A program made the translations under genes and the position numbers. Positions 13,894 to 27,351 of a DNA stretch of 64,000 nt are shown piece by piece. Source of the DNA: Hippasteria phrygiana (taxonomy: Eukaryota > Echinodermata > Asteroidea > Valvatida > Goniasteridae); NCBI GenBank assembly GCA_037893225.1, contig JAZGUH010000552.1, positions 1,204,157 through 1,268,156 of the forward strand. Direction: 5' to 3'. Position 1 is the stretch's first letter, and every line of letters begins with the position of its first letter. Under the pieces are notes generated by a model. That model did no database searches, was not told the DNA's origin, and worked only from the letters and a program-made list of their open reading frames with translations.

Positions 13894-16800
13894 TTATGAA
13901 TGAGTAAAGCAAGTCCATACCCCAGGGAATTTGACAGGCATGGAGCAATAAATAAAAGGTAATCTGCACACGGATGGTGGCCGGGAAGAAAATAAACATT
14001 GCGAGGTTTGAATTTTCTCCACAAGTGTTAACTCTAAGAAGCCGCCGATAATTGCAACATGTAGCGCCATATCTAAGCTATCCATACATGTCAAAATTAC
14101 TGAATTTGGTTGATATTTCATGCAATTATGAATGAGTAAAGCAAGTCCATACCCCAGGGAATTTGACATGCATAGAGCAATAAATAGACGGTAACATGTA
14201 CACAGATGTTGGCCGGAAAGAAAATAAACATTGCGAGGTTTGAATTTTCTCCACAAGTTTTAAATCTAAGAAGCCGCCGATAATTGCAACATGTAGCGCC
14301 AGATCTAAGCTATCTATACATGTCAAAATTACTGAATTTGGTTGATATTTCATGCAATTATGAATGAGTAAAGCAAGTCCATACCCCAGGGAATTTGACA
14401 TGTATGGAGCAATAAATAGACGGTAACATGTACACAGATGTTGGCCGGAAAGAAAATAAACATTGCGAGGTTTGAATTTTCTCCACAAGTTTGAACTCTA
14501 AGAAGCCGCCGATGATTGCAACATGTAGCGCCAGATCTAAGCTATCCATACATGTCAATATTGCTGCATTTGGTTGATATTTCATGCAATTATGAATGAG
14601 TAAAGCAAGTCCATACCCCAGGGAATTTGACAGGCATGGAGCAATAAATAAAAGGTAATATGCACGCCGATGGTGGCCGGAAAGAAAATAAACATTGCGA
14701 GGTTTGAATTTTCTCCACAAGTGTTAACTCTAAGAAGCCGCCGATAATTGCAACATGTAGCGCCATATCTAAGCTATCCATACATGTCAAAATTACTGAA
14801 TTTGGTTGATATTTCATGCAATTATGAATGAGTAAAGCAAGTCCATACCCCAGGGAATTTGACATGCATGGAGCAATAAATAGACGGTAACATGTACGCA
14901 GATGGTGGCCGGAAAGAAAATAAACATTGCGAGGTTTGAATTTTCTCCACAAGTTTTAAATCTAAGAAGCCGCCGATAATTGCAGCATGTAGCGCCAGAT
15001 CTAAGCTATCCATACATGTCAAAATGACTGTATTTGGTTGATATTTCATGCAATTATGAATGAGTAAAGCAAGTCCATACCCCAGGGAATTTGACAGGCA
15101 TGGAGCAATAAATAAAAGGTAATCTGCACACGGATGGTGGCCGGGAAGAAAATAAACATTGCGAGGTTTGAATTTTCTCCACAAGTGTTAACTCTAAGAA
15201 GCCGCCGATAATTGCAACATGTAGCGCCATATCTAAGCTATCTATACATGTCAAAATTACTGAATTTGGTTGATATTTCATGCACTTATGAATGAGTAAA
15301 GCAAGTCCATACCCCAGGGAATTTGACAGGCATGGAGCAATAAATAAAAGGTAATCTGCACACGGATGGTGGCCGGGAAGAAAATAAACATTGCGAGGTT
15401 TGAATTTTCTCCACAAGTGTTAACTCTAAGAAGCCGCCGATAATTGCAACATGTAGCGCCATATCTAAGCTATCCATACATGTCAAAATTACTGAATTTG
15501 GTTGATATTTCATGCAATTATGAATGAGTAAAGCAAGTCCATACCCCAGGGAATTTGACATGCATGGAGCAATAAATAGACGGTAACATGTACACAGATG
15601 TTGGCCGGAAAGAAAATAAACATTGCGAGGTTTGAATTTTCTCCACAAGTTTTAAATCTAAGAAGCCGCCGATAATTGCAACATGTAGCGCCAGATCTAA
15701 GCTATCTATACATGTCAAAATTACTGAATTTGGTTGATATTTCATGCAATTATGAATGAGTAAAGCAAGTCCATACCCCAGGGAATTTGACATGCATGGA
15801 GCAATAAATAGACGGTAATCTGCACACGGATGGTGGCCGGGAAGAAAATAAACATTGCGAGGTTTGAATTTTCTCCACAAGTGTTAACTCTAAGAAGCCG
15901 CCGATAATTGCAACATATAGCGCCATATCTAAGCTATCCATACATGTCAAAATTACTGAATTTGGTTGATATTTCATGCAATTATGAATGAGTAAAGCAA
16001 GTCCATACCCCAGGGAATTTAACATGCATGGAGCAATAAATAGACGGTAACATGTACACAGATGTTGGCCGGAAAGAAAATAAACATTGCGAGGTTTGAA
16101 TTTTCTCCACAAGTTTTAAATCTAAGAAGCCGCCGATAATTGCAACATGTAGCGCCAGATCTAAGCTATCCATACATGTCAAAATTACTGTATTTGGTTG
16201 ATATTTCATGCAATTATGAATGAGTAAAGCAAGTCCATACCCCAGGGAATTTGACAGGCATGGAGCAATAAATAAAAGGTAATATGCACGCAGATGGTGG
16301 CCGGAAAGAAAATAAACATTGCGAGGTTTGAATTTTCTCCACAAGTTTTAAATCTAAGAAGCCGCCGATAATTGCAACATGTAGCGCCAGATCTAAGCTA
16401 TCCATACATGTCAAAATTACTGTATTTGGTTGATATTTCATGCAATTATGAATGAGTAAAGCAAGTCCATACCCCAGGGAATTTGACAGGCATGGAGCAA
16501 TAAATAAAAGGTAATCTGCACACGGATGGTGGCCGGGAAGAAAATAAACATTGCGAGGTTTGAATTTTCTCCACAAGTGTTAACTCTAAGAAGCCGCCGA
16601 TAATTGCAACATGTAGCGCCATATCTAAGCTATCTATACATGTCAAAATTACTGAATTTGGTTGATATTTCATGCACTTATGAATGAGTAAAGCAAGTCC
16701 ATACCCCAGGGAATTTGACAGGCATGGAGCAATAAATAAAAGGTAATCTGCACACGGATGGTGGCCGGGAAGAAAATAAACATTGCGAGGTTTGAATTTT

Positions 16801-17605
16801 CTCCACAAGTGTTAACTCTAAGAAGCCGCCGATAATTGCAACATGTAGCGCCAGATCTAAGCTATCCATACATATCAAAATTGCTGCATTTGGTTGATAT
16901 TTCATGCAATTATGAATGAGTAAAGCAAGTCCATACCCCAGGGAATTTGACAGGCATGGAGCAATAAATAAAAGGTAATATGCACGCAGATGGTGGCCGG
17001 AAAGAAAATAAACATTGCGAGGTTTGAATTTTCTCCACAAGTGTTAACTCTAAGAAGCCGCCGATAATTGCAACATGTAGCGCCATATCTAAGCTATCCA
17101 TACATGTCAAAATTACTGAATTTGGTTGATATTTCATGCAATTATGAATGAGTAAAGCAAGTCCATACCCCAGGGAATTTGACATGCATGGAGCAATAAA
17201 TAGACGGTAACATGTACACAGATGTTGGCCGGAAAGAAAATAAACATTGCGAGGTTTGAATTTTCTCCACAAGTTTTAAATCTAAGAAGCCGCCGATAAT
17301 TGCAACATGTAGCGCCAGATCTAAGCTATCCATACATGTCAAAATTACTGTATTTGGTTGATATTTCATGCAATTATGAATGAGTAAAGCAAGTCCATAC
17401 CCCAGGGAATTTGACAGGCATGGAGCAATAAATAAAAGGTAATCTGCACACGGATGGTGGCCGGGAAGAAAATAAACATTGCGAGGTTTGAATTTTCTCC
17501 ACAAGTGTTAACTCTAAGAAGCCGCCGATAATTGCAACATGTAGCGCCATATCTAAGCTATCCATACATGTCAAAATTGCTGCATTTGGTTGATATTTCA
17601 TGCAC
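13894..17605 (+). repeat. HOR block 6: 16-monomer unit, second copy of block 1
   Basis: The type order is the same as in 211-3,917 and the length is exactly 3,712 bp (16x232). The offset between the copies is 13,688 bp (59x232) once the 5-bp loss in block 1 is allowed for. By eye only a few substitutions separate the copies, for example CATAGAGC at about 14,171 in place of CATGGAGC, and taaCatg in place of taaTatg in the C-side monomer near 14,427. A compound 16-mer shared at this distance implies a long-range copy event or persistence of an older arrangement. The outer, right-hand limit of the window-scale palindrome maps into this block at about 17.3 kb. Confidence 0.85.
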
Positions 17606-20600
17606 TTATGAATGAGTAAAGCAAGTCCATACCCCAGGGAATTTGACAGGCATGGAGCAATAAATAAAAGGTAATCTGCACACGGATGGTGGCCGGGAAG
17701 AAAATAAACATTGCGAGGTTTGAATTTTCTCCACAAGTGTTAACTCTAAGAAGCCGCCGATAATTGCAACATGTAGCGCCATATCTAAGCTATCCATACA
17801 TGTCAAAATTACTGAATTTGGTTGATATTTCATGCAATTATGAATGAGTAAAGCAAGTCCATACCCCAGGGAATTTGACATGCATGGAGCAATAAATAGA
17901 CGGTAACATGTACACAGATGTTGGCCGGAAAGAAAATAAACATTGCGAGGTTTGAATTTTCTCCACAAGTTTTAAATCTAAGAAGCCGCCGATAATTGCA
18001 ACATGTAGCGCCAGATCTAAGCTATCTATACATGTCAAAATTACTGAATTTGGTTGATATTTCATGCAATTATGAATGAGTAAAGCAAGTCCATACCCCA
18101 GGGAATTTGACATGTATGGAGCAATAAATAGACGGTAATATGTACACAGATGTTGGCCGGAAAGAAAATAAACATTGCGAGGTTTGAATTTTCTCCACAA
18201 GTTTGAACTCTAAGAAGCCGCCGATGATTGCAACATGTAGCGCCAGATCTAAGCTATCCATACATGTCAATATTGCTGCATTTGGTTGATATTTCATGCA
18301 ATTATGAATGAGTAAAGCAAGTCCATACCCCAGGGAATTTGACAGGCATGGAGCAATAAATAAAAGGTAATATGCACGCCGATGGTGGCCGGAAAGAAAA
18401 TAAACATTGCGAGGTTTGAATTTTCTCCACAAGTTTTAAATCTAAGAAGCCGCCGATAATTGCAACATGTAGCGCCAGATCTAAGCTATCCATACATGTC
18501 AAAATTACTGTATTTGGTTGATATTTCATGCAATTATGAATGAGTAAAGCAAGTCCATACCCCAGGGAATTTGACAGGCATGGAGCAATAAATAAAAGGT
18601 AATCTGCACACGGATGGTGGCCGGGAAGAAAATAAACATTGCGAGGTTTGAATTTTCTCCACAAGTGTTAAGTCTAAGAAGCCGCCGATAATTGCAACAT
18701 ATAGCGCCATATCTAAGCTATCCATACATGTCAAAATTACTGAATTTGGTTGATATTTCATGCAATTATGAATGAGTAAAGCAAGTCCATACCCCAGGGA
18801 ATTTAACATGCATGGAGCAATAAATAGACGGTAACATGCACGCAGATGTTGGCCGGAAAGAAAATAAACATTGCGAGGTTTGAATTTTCTCCACAAGTTT
18901 TAAATCTAAGAAGCCGACGATAATTGCAACATGTAGCGCCAGATCTAAGCTATCCATACATGTCAAAATTACTGAATTTGGTTGATATTTCATGCAATTA
19001 TGAATGAGTAAAGCAAGTCCATACCCCAGGGAATTTGACATGCATGGAGCAATAAATAGACGGTAACATGTACACAGATGTTGGCCGGAAAGAAAATAAA
19101 CATTGCGAGGTTTGAATTTTCTCCACAAGTTTTAAATCTAAGAAGCCGCCGATAATTGCAACATGTAGCGCCAGATCTAAGCTATCCATACATGTCAAAA
19201 TTACTGTATTTGGTTGATATTTCATGCAATTATGAATGAGTAAAGCAAGTCCATACCCCAGGGAATTTGACAGGCATGGAGCAATAAATAAAAGGTAATA
19301 TGCACGCAGATGGTGGCCGGAAAGAAAATAAACATTGCGAGGTTTGAATTTTCTCCACAAGTGTTAACTCTAAGAAGCCGCCGATAATTGCAACATGTAG
19401 CGCCATATCTAAGCTATCTATACATGTCAAAATTACTGAATTTGGTTGATATTTCATGCACTTATGAATGAGTAAAGCAAGTCCATACCCCAGGGAATTT
19501 GACAGGCATGGAGCAATAAATAAAAGGTAATCTGCACACGGATGGTGGCCGGGAAGAAAATAAACATTGCGAGGTTTGAATTTTCTCCACAAGTGTTAAC
19601 TCTAAGAAGCCGCCGATAATTGCAACATGTAGCGCCATATCTAAGCTATCCATACATGTCAAAATTACTGAATTTGGTTGATATTTCATGCAATTATGAA
19701 TGAGTAAAGCAAGTCCATACCCCAGGGAATTTGACAGGCATGGAGCAATAAATAAAAGGTAATCTGCACACGGATGGTGGCCGGGAAGAAAATAAACATT
19801 GCGAGGTTTGAATTTTCTCCACAAGTGTTAACTCTAAGAAGCCGCCGATAATTGCAACATGTAGCGCCATATCTAAGCTATCCATACATGTCAAAATTAC
19901 TGAATTTGGTTGATATTTCATGCAATTATGAATGAGTAAAGCAAGTCCATACCCCAGGGAATTTGACATGCATGGAGCAATAAATAGACGGTAACATGTA
20001 CACAGATGTTGGCCGGAAAGAAAATAAACATTGCGAGGTTTGAATTTTCTCCACAAGTTTTAAATCTAAGAAGCCGCCGATAATTGCAACATGTAGCGCC
20101 AGATCTAAGCTATCTATACATGTCAAAATTACTGAATTTGGTTGATATTTCATGCAATTATGAATGAGTAAAGCAAGTCCATACCCCAGGGAATTTGACA
20201 GGCATGGAGCAATAAATAAAAGGTAATCTGCACACGGATGGTGGCCGGGAAGAAAATAAACATTGCGAGGTTTGAATTTTCTCCACAAGTGTTAACTCTA
20301 AGAAGCCGCCGATAATTGCAACATGTAGCGCCATATCTAAGCTATCTATACATGTCAAAATTACTGAATTTGGTTGATATTTCATGCACTTATGAATGAG
20401 TAAAGCAAGTCCATACCCCAGGGAATTTGACAGGCATGGAGCAATAAATAAAAGGTAATCTGCACACGGATGGTGGCCGGGAAGAAAATAAACATTGCGA
20501 GGTTTGAATTTTCTCCACAAGTGTTAACTCTAAGAAGCCGCCGATAATTGCAACATGTAGCGCCATATCTAAGCTATCCATACATGTCAAAATTACTGAA

Positions 20601-21549
20601 TTTGGTTGATATTTCATGCAATTATGAATGAGTAAAGCAAGTCCATACCCCAGGGAATTTGACATGCATGGAGCAATAAATAGACGGTAACATGTACACA
20701 GATGTTGGCCGGAAAGAAAATAAACATTGCGAGGTTTGAATTTTCTCCACAAGTTTTAAATCTAAGAAGCCGCCGATAATTGCAACATGTAGCGCCAGAT
20801 CTAAGCTATCTATACATGTCAAAATTACTGAATTTGGTTGATATTTCATGCAATTATGAATGAGTAAAGCAAGTCCATACCCCAGGGAATTTGAAATGCA
20901 TGGAGCAATAAATAGACGGTAATCTGCACACGGATGGTGGCCGGGAAGAAAATAAACATTGCGAGGTTTGAATTTTCTCCACAAGTGTTAACTCTAAGAA
21001 GCCGCCGATAATTGCAACATATAGCGCCATATCTAAGCTATCCATACATGTCAAAATTACTGAATTTGGTTGATATTTCATGCAATTATGAATGAGTAAA
21101 GCAAGTCCATACCCCAGGGAATTTAACATGCATGGAGCAATAAATAGACGGTAACATGTACACAGATGTTGGCCGGAAAGAAAATAAACATTGCGAGGTT
21201 TGAATTTTCTCCACAAGTTTTAAATCTAAGAAGCCGCCGATAATTGCAACATGTAGCGCCAGATCTAAGCTATCCATACATGTCAAAATTACTGTATTTG
21301 GTTGATATTTCATGCAATTATGAATGAGTAAAGCAAGTCCATACCCCAGGGAATTTGACAGGCATGGAGCAATAAATAAAAGGTAATATGCACGCAGATG
21401 GTGGCCGGAAAGAAAATAAACATTGCGAGGTTTGAATTTTCTCCACAAGTGTTAACTCTAAGAAGCCGCCGATAATTGCAACATGTAGCGCCATATCTAA
21501 GCTATCCATACATGTCAAAATTACTGAATTTGGTTGATATTTCATGCAA
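17606..21549 (+). repeat. Irregular transition segment, 17 monomers
   Basis: The type order is A B C D H' I D E A A B E A B H D A. Length is exactly 17x232 = 3,944 bp. The regular 10-mer is lost here. The first H' (gttaagtct, 18,670) and first I (gacgataat, about 18,915) appear, both marks of the right-hand HOR domain, side by side with E and H, which mark the left-hand domain. One monomer has a private TTGAAATGC at 20,895. I see it as the zone where two HOR families meet. Confidence 0.75.
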
Positions 21550-24500
21550 TTATGAATGAGTAAAGCAAGTCCATACCCCAGGGAATTTGACATGCATGGA
21601 GCAATAAATAGACGGTAACATGTACACAGATGTTGGCCGGAAAGAAAATAAACATTGCGAGGTTTGAATTTTCTCCACAAGTTTTAAATCTAAGAAGCCG
21701 CCGATAATTGCAACATGTAGCGCCAGATCTAAGCTATCCATACATGTCAAAATTACTGTATTTGGTTGATATTTCATGCAATTATGAATGAGTAAAGCAA
21801 GTCCATACCCCAGGGAATTTGACAGGCATGGAGCAATAAATAAAAGGTAATCTGCACACGGATGGTGGCCGGGAAGAAAATAAACATTGCGAGGTTTGAA
21901 TTTTCTCCACAAGTGTTAACTCTAAGAAGCCGCCGATAATTGCAACATGTAGCGCCATATCTAAGCTATCTATACATGTCAAAATTACTGAATTTGGTTG
22001 ATATTTCATGCACTTATGAATGAGTAAAGCAAGTCCATACCCCAGGGAATTTGACAGGCATGGAGCAATAAATAAAAGGTAATCTGCACACGGATGGTGG
22101 CCGGGAAGAAAATAAACATTGCGAGGTTTGAATTTTCTCCACAAGTGTTAACTCTAAGAAGCCGCCGATAATTGCAACATGTAGCGCCATATCTAAGCTA
22201 TCCATACATGTCAAAATTACTGAATTTGGTTGATATTTCATGCAATTATGAATGAGTAAAGCAAGTCCATACCCCAGGGAATTTGACATGCATGGAGCAA
22301 TAAATAGACGGTAACATGTACACAGATGTTGGCCGGAAAGAAAATAAACATTGCGAGGTTTGAATTTTCTGAACAAGTTTTAAATCTAAGAAGCCGCCGA
22401 TAATTGCAACATGTAGCGCCAGATCTAAGCTATCTATACATGTCAAAATTACTGAATTTGGTTGATATTTCATACAATTATGAATGAGTAAAGCAAGTCC
22501 ATACCCCAGGGAATTTGACATGCATGGAGCAATAAATAGACGGTAATAATGTACACAGATGTTGGCCGGAAAGAAAATAAACATTGCGAGGTTTGAATTT
22601 TCTCCACAAGTTTGAACTCTAAGAAGCCGCCGATGATTGCAACATGTAGCGCCAGATCTAAGCTATCCATACATGTCAAAATTGCTGCATTTGGTTGATA
22701 TTTCATGCAATTATGAATGAGTAAAGCAAGTCCATACCCCAGGGAATTTGACATGCATGGAGCAATAAATAAAAGGTAATATGCACGCAGATGGTGGCCG
22801 GAAAGAAAATAAACATTGCGAGGTTTGAATTTTCTCCACAAGTTTTAAATCTAAGAAGCCGCCGATAATTGCAACATGTAGCGCCAGATCTAAGCTATCC
22901 ATACATGTCAAAATTACTGTATTTGGTTGATATTTCATGCAATTATGAATGAGTAAAGCAAGTCCATACCCCAGGGAATTTGACAGGCATGGAGCAATAA
23001 ATAAAAGGTAATCTGCACACGGATGGTGGCCGGGAAGAAAATAAACATTGCGAGGTTTGAATTTTCTCCACAAGTGTTAAGTCTAAGAAGCCGCCGATAA
23101 TTGCAACATATAGCGCCATATCTAAGCTATCCATACATGTCAAAATTACTGAATTTGGTTGATATTTCATGCAATTATGAATGAGTAAAGCAAGTCCATA
23201 CCCCAGGGAATTTAACATGCATGGAGCAATAAATAGACGGTAACATGCACGCAGATGTTGGCCGGAAAGAAAATAAACATTGCGAGGTTTGAATTTTCTC
23301 CACAAGTTTTAAATCTAAGAAGCCGACGATAATTGCAACATGTAGCGCCAGATCTAAGCTATCCATACATGTCAAAATTACTGAATTTGGTTGATATTTC
23401 ATGCAATTATGAATGAGTAAAGCAAGTCCATACCCCAGGGAATTTGACATGCATGGAGCAATAAATAGACGGTAACATGTACACAGATGTTGGCCGGAAA
23501 GAAAATAAACATTGCGAGGTTTGAATTTTCTCCACAAGTTTTAAATCTAAGAAGCCGCCGATAATTGCAACATGTAGCGCCAGATCTAAGCTATCCATAC
23601 ATGTCAAAATTACTGTATTTGGTTGATATTTCATGCAATTATGAATGAGTAAAGCAAGTCCATACCCCAGGGAATTTGACAGGCATGGAGCAATAAATAA
23701 AAGGTAATATGCACGCAGATGGTGGCCGGAAAGAAAATAAACATTGCGAGGTTTGAATTTTCTCCACAAGTGTTAACTCTAAGAAGCCGCCGATAATTGC
23801 AACATGTAGCGCCAGATCTAAGCTATCCATACATGTCAAAATTACTGAATTTGGTTGATATTTCATGCAATTATGAATGAGTAAAGCAAGTCCATACCCC
23901 AGGGAATTTGACATGCATGGAGCAATAAATAGACGGTAACATGTACACAGATGTTGGCCGGAAAGAAAATAAACATTGCGAGGTTTGAATTTTCTCCACA
24001 AGTTTTAAATCTAAGAAGCCGCCGATAATTGCAACATGTAGCGCCAGATCTAAGCTATCCATACATGTCAAAATGACTGTATTTGGTTGATATTTCATGC
24101 AATTATGAATGAGTAAAGCAAGTCCATACCCCAGGGAATTTGACAGGCATGGAGCAATAAATAAAAGGTAATCTGCCCACGGATGGTGGCCGGGAAGAAA
24201 ATAAACATTGCGAGGTTTGAATTTTCTCCACAAGTGTTAACTCTAAGAAGCCGCCGATAATTGCAACATGTAGCGCCATATCTAAGCTATCCATACATGT
24301 CAAAATTACTGAATTTGGTTGATATTTCATGCAATTTTGAATGAGTAAAGCAAGTCCATACCCCAGGGAATTTGACATGCATGGAGCAATAAATAGACGG
24401 TAACATGTACACAGATGTTGGCCGGAAAGAAAATAAACATTGCGAGGTTTGAATTTTCTCCACAAGTTTTAAATCTAAGAAGCCGCCGATAATTGCAACA

Positions 24501-24566
24501 TGTAGCGCCATATCTAAGCTATCCATACATGTCAAAATTACTGAATTTGGTTGATATTTCATGCAA
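21550..24566 (+). repeat. 13-monomer unit, first copy of a 3,017-bp tandem duplication
   Basis: The type order is D E A B C D H' I D J D A M. The length is 13x232+1; the extra base is a GGTAATAATGTAC insertion near 22,547. Private marks include TTTCTGAACAAG at about 22,367 within the usually invariant block, TCATACAATTATG at about 22,470, and CTGCCCACGG near 24,173. All three recur exactly 3,017 bp to the right. Confidence 0.85.
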
Positions 24567-27351
24567 TTATGAATGAGTAAAGCAAGTCCATACCCCAGGG
24601 AATTTGACATGCATGGAGCAATAAATAGACGGTAACATGTACACAGATGTTGGCCGGAAAGAAAATAAACATTGCGAGGTTTGAATTTTCTCCACAAGTT
24701 TTAAATCTAAGAAGCCGCCGATAATTGCAACATGTAGCGCCAGATCTAAGCTATCCATACATGTCAAAATTACTGTATTTGGTTGATATTTCATGCAATT
24801 ATGAATGAGTAAAGCAAGTCCATACCCCAGGGAATTTGACAGGCATGGAGCAATAAATAAAAGGTAATCTGCACACGGATGGTGGCCGGGAAGAAAATAA
24901 ACATTGCGAGGTTTGAATTTTCTCCACAAGTGTTAACTCTAAGAAGCCGCCGATAATTGCAACATGTAGCGCCATATCTAAGCTATCTATACATGTCAAA
25001 ATTACTGAATTTGGTTGATATTTCATGCACTTATGAATGAGTAAAGCAAGTCCATACCCCAGGGAATTTGACAGGCATGGAGCAATAAATAAAAGGTAAT
25101 CTGCACACGGATGGTGGCCGGGAAGAAAATAAACATTGCGAGGTTTGAATTTTCTCCACAAGTGTTAACTCTAAGAAGCCGCCGATAATTGCAACATGTA
25201 GCGCCATATCTAAGCTATCCATACATGTCAAAATTACTGAATTTGGTTGATATTTCATGCAATTATGAATGAGTAAAGCAAGTCCATACCCCAGGGAATT
25301 TGACATGCATGGAGCAATAAATAGACGGTAACATGTACACAGATGTTGGCCGGAAAGAAAATAAACATTGCGAGGTTTGAATTTTCTGAACAAGTTTTAA
25401 ATCTAAGAAGCCGCCGATAATTGCAACATGTAGCGCCAGATCTAAGCTATCTATACATGTCAAAATTACTGAATTTGGTTGATATTTCATACAATTATGA
25501 ATGAGTAAAGCAAGTCCATACCCCAGGGAATTTGACATGCATGGAGCAATAAATAGACGGTAATAATGTACACAGATGTTGGCCGGAAAGAAAATAAACA
25601 TTGCGAGGTTTGAATTTTCTCCACAAGTTTGAACTCTAAGAAGCCGCCGATGATTGCAACATGTAGCGCCAGATCTAAGCTATCCATACATGTCAAAATT
25701 GCTGCATTTGGTTGATATTTCATGCAATTATGAATGAGTAAAGCAAGTCCATACCCCAGGGAATTTGACAGGCATGGAGCAATAAATAAAAGGTAATATG
25801 CACGCAGATGGTGGCCGGAAAGAAAATAAACATTGCGAGGTTTGAATTTTCTCCACAAGTTTTAAATCTAAGAAGCCGCCGATAATTGCAACATGTAGCG
25901 CCAGATCTAAGCTATCCATACATGTCAAAATTACTGTATTTGGTTGATATTTCATGCAATTATGAATGAGTAAAGCAAGTCCATACCCCAGGGAATTTGA
26001 CAGGCATGGAGCAATAAATAAAAGGTAATCTGCACACGGATGGTGGCCGGGAAGAAAATAAACATTGCGAGGTTTGAATTTTCTCCACAAGTGTTAAGTC
26101 TAAGAAGCCGCCGATAATTGCAACATATAGCGCCATATCTAAGCTATCCATACATGTCAAAATTACTGAATTTGGTTGATATTTCATGCAATTATGAATG
26201 AGTAAAGCAAGTCCATACCCCAGGGAATTTAACATGCATGGAGCAATAAATAGACGGTAACATGCACGCAGATGTTGGCCGGAAAGAAAATAAACATTGC
26301 GAGGTTTGAATTTTCTCCACAAGTTTTAAATCTAAGAAGCCGACGATAATTGCAACATGTAGCGCCAGATCTAAGCTATCCATACATGTCAAAATTACTG
26401 AATTTGGTTGATATTTCATGCAATTATGAATGAGTAAAGCAAGTCCATACCCCAGGGAATTTGACATGCATGGAGCAATAAATAGACGGTAACATGTACA
26501 CAGATGTTGGCCGGAAAGAAAATAAACATTGCGAGGTTTGAATTTTCTCCACAAGTTTTAAATCTAAGAAGCCGCCGATAATTGCAACATGTAGCGCCAG
26601 ATCTAAGCTATCCATACATGTCAAAATTACTGTATTTGGTTGATATTTCATGCAATTATGAATGAGTAAAGCAAGTCCATACCCCAGGGAATTTGACAGG
26701 CATGGAGCAATAAATAAAAGGTAATATGCACGCAGATGGTGGCCGGAAAGAAAATAAACATTGCGAGGTTTGAATTTTCTCCACAAGTGTTAACTCTAAG
26801 AAGCCGCCGATAATTGCAACATGTAGCGCCAGATCTAAGCTATCCATACATGTCAAAATTACTGAATTTGGTTGATATTTCATGCAATTATGAATGAGTA
26901 AAGCAAGTCCATACCCCAGGGAATTTGACATGCATGGAGCAATAAATAGACGGTAACATGTACACAGATGTTGGCCGGAAAGAAAATAAACATTGCGAGG
27001 TTTGAATTTTCTCCACAAGTTTTAAATCTAAGAAGCCGCCGATAATTGCAACATGTAGCGCCAGATCTAAGCTATCCATACATGTCAAAATGACTGTATT
27101 TGGTTGATATTTCATGCAATTATGAATGAGTAAAGCAAGTCCATACCCCAGGGAATTTGACAGGCATGGAGCAATAAATAAAAGGTAATCTGCCCACGGA
27201 TGGTGGCCGGGAAGAAAATAAACATTGCGAGGTTTGAATTTTCTCCACAAGTGTTAACTCTAAGAAGCCGCCGATAATTGCAACATGTAGCGCCATATCT
27301 AAGCTATCCATACATGTCAAAATTACTGAATTTGGTTGATATTTCATGCAA
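24567..27351 (+). repeat. 12-monomer segment, second copy of the 3,017-bp duplication
   Basis: The type order is D E A B C D H' I D J D A, matching the first copy monomer by monomer, including the private TTTCTGAACAAG (about 25,384), the GGTAATAATG insertion (about 25,564) and CTGCCCACGG (about 27,190). One clear difference is GACAGGC at about 25,768 against GACATGC at about 22,751. The match ends where the first copy has M and this one continues with B, the start of the right-hand HOR domain. Near-identity suggests this is one of the youngest exchanges in the array. Confidence 0.85.
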
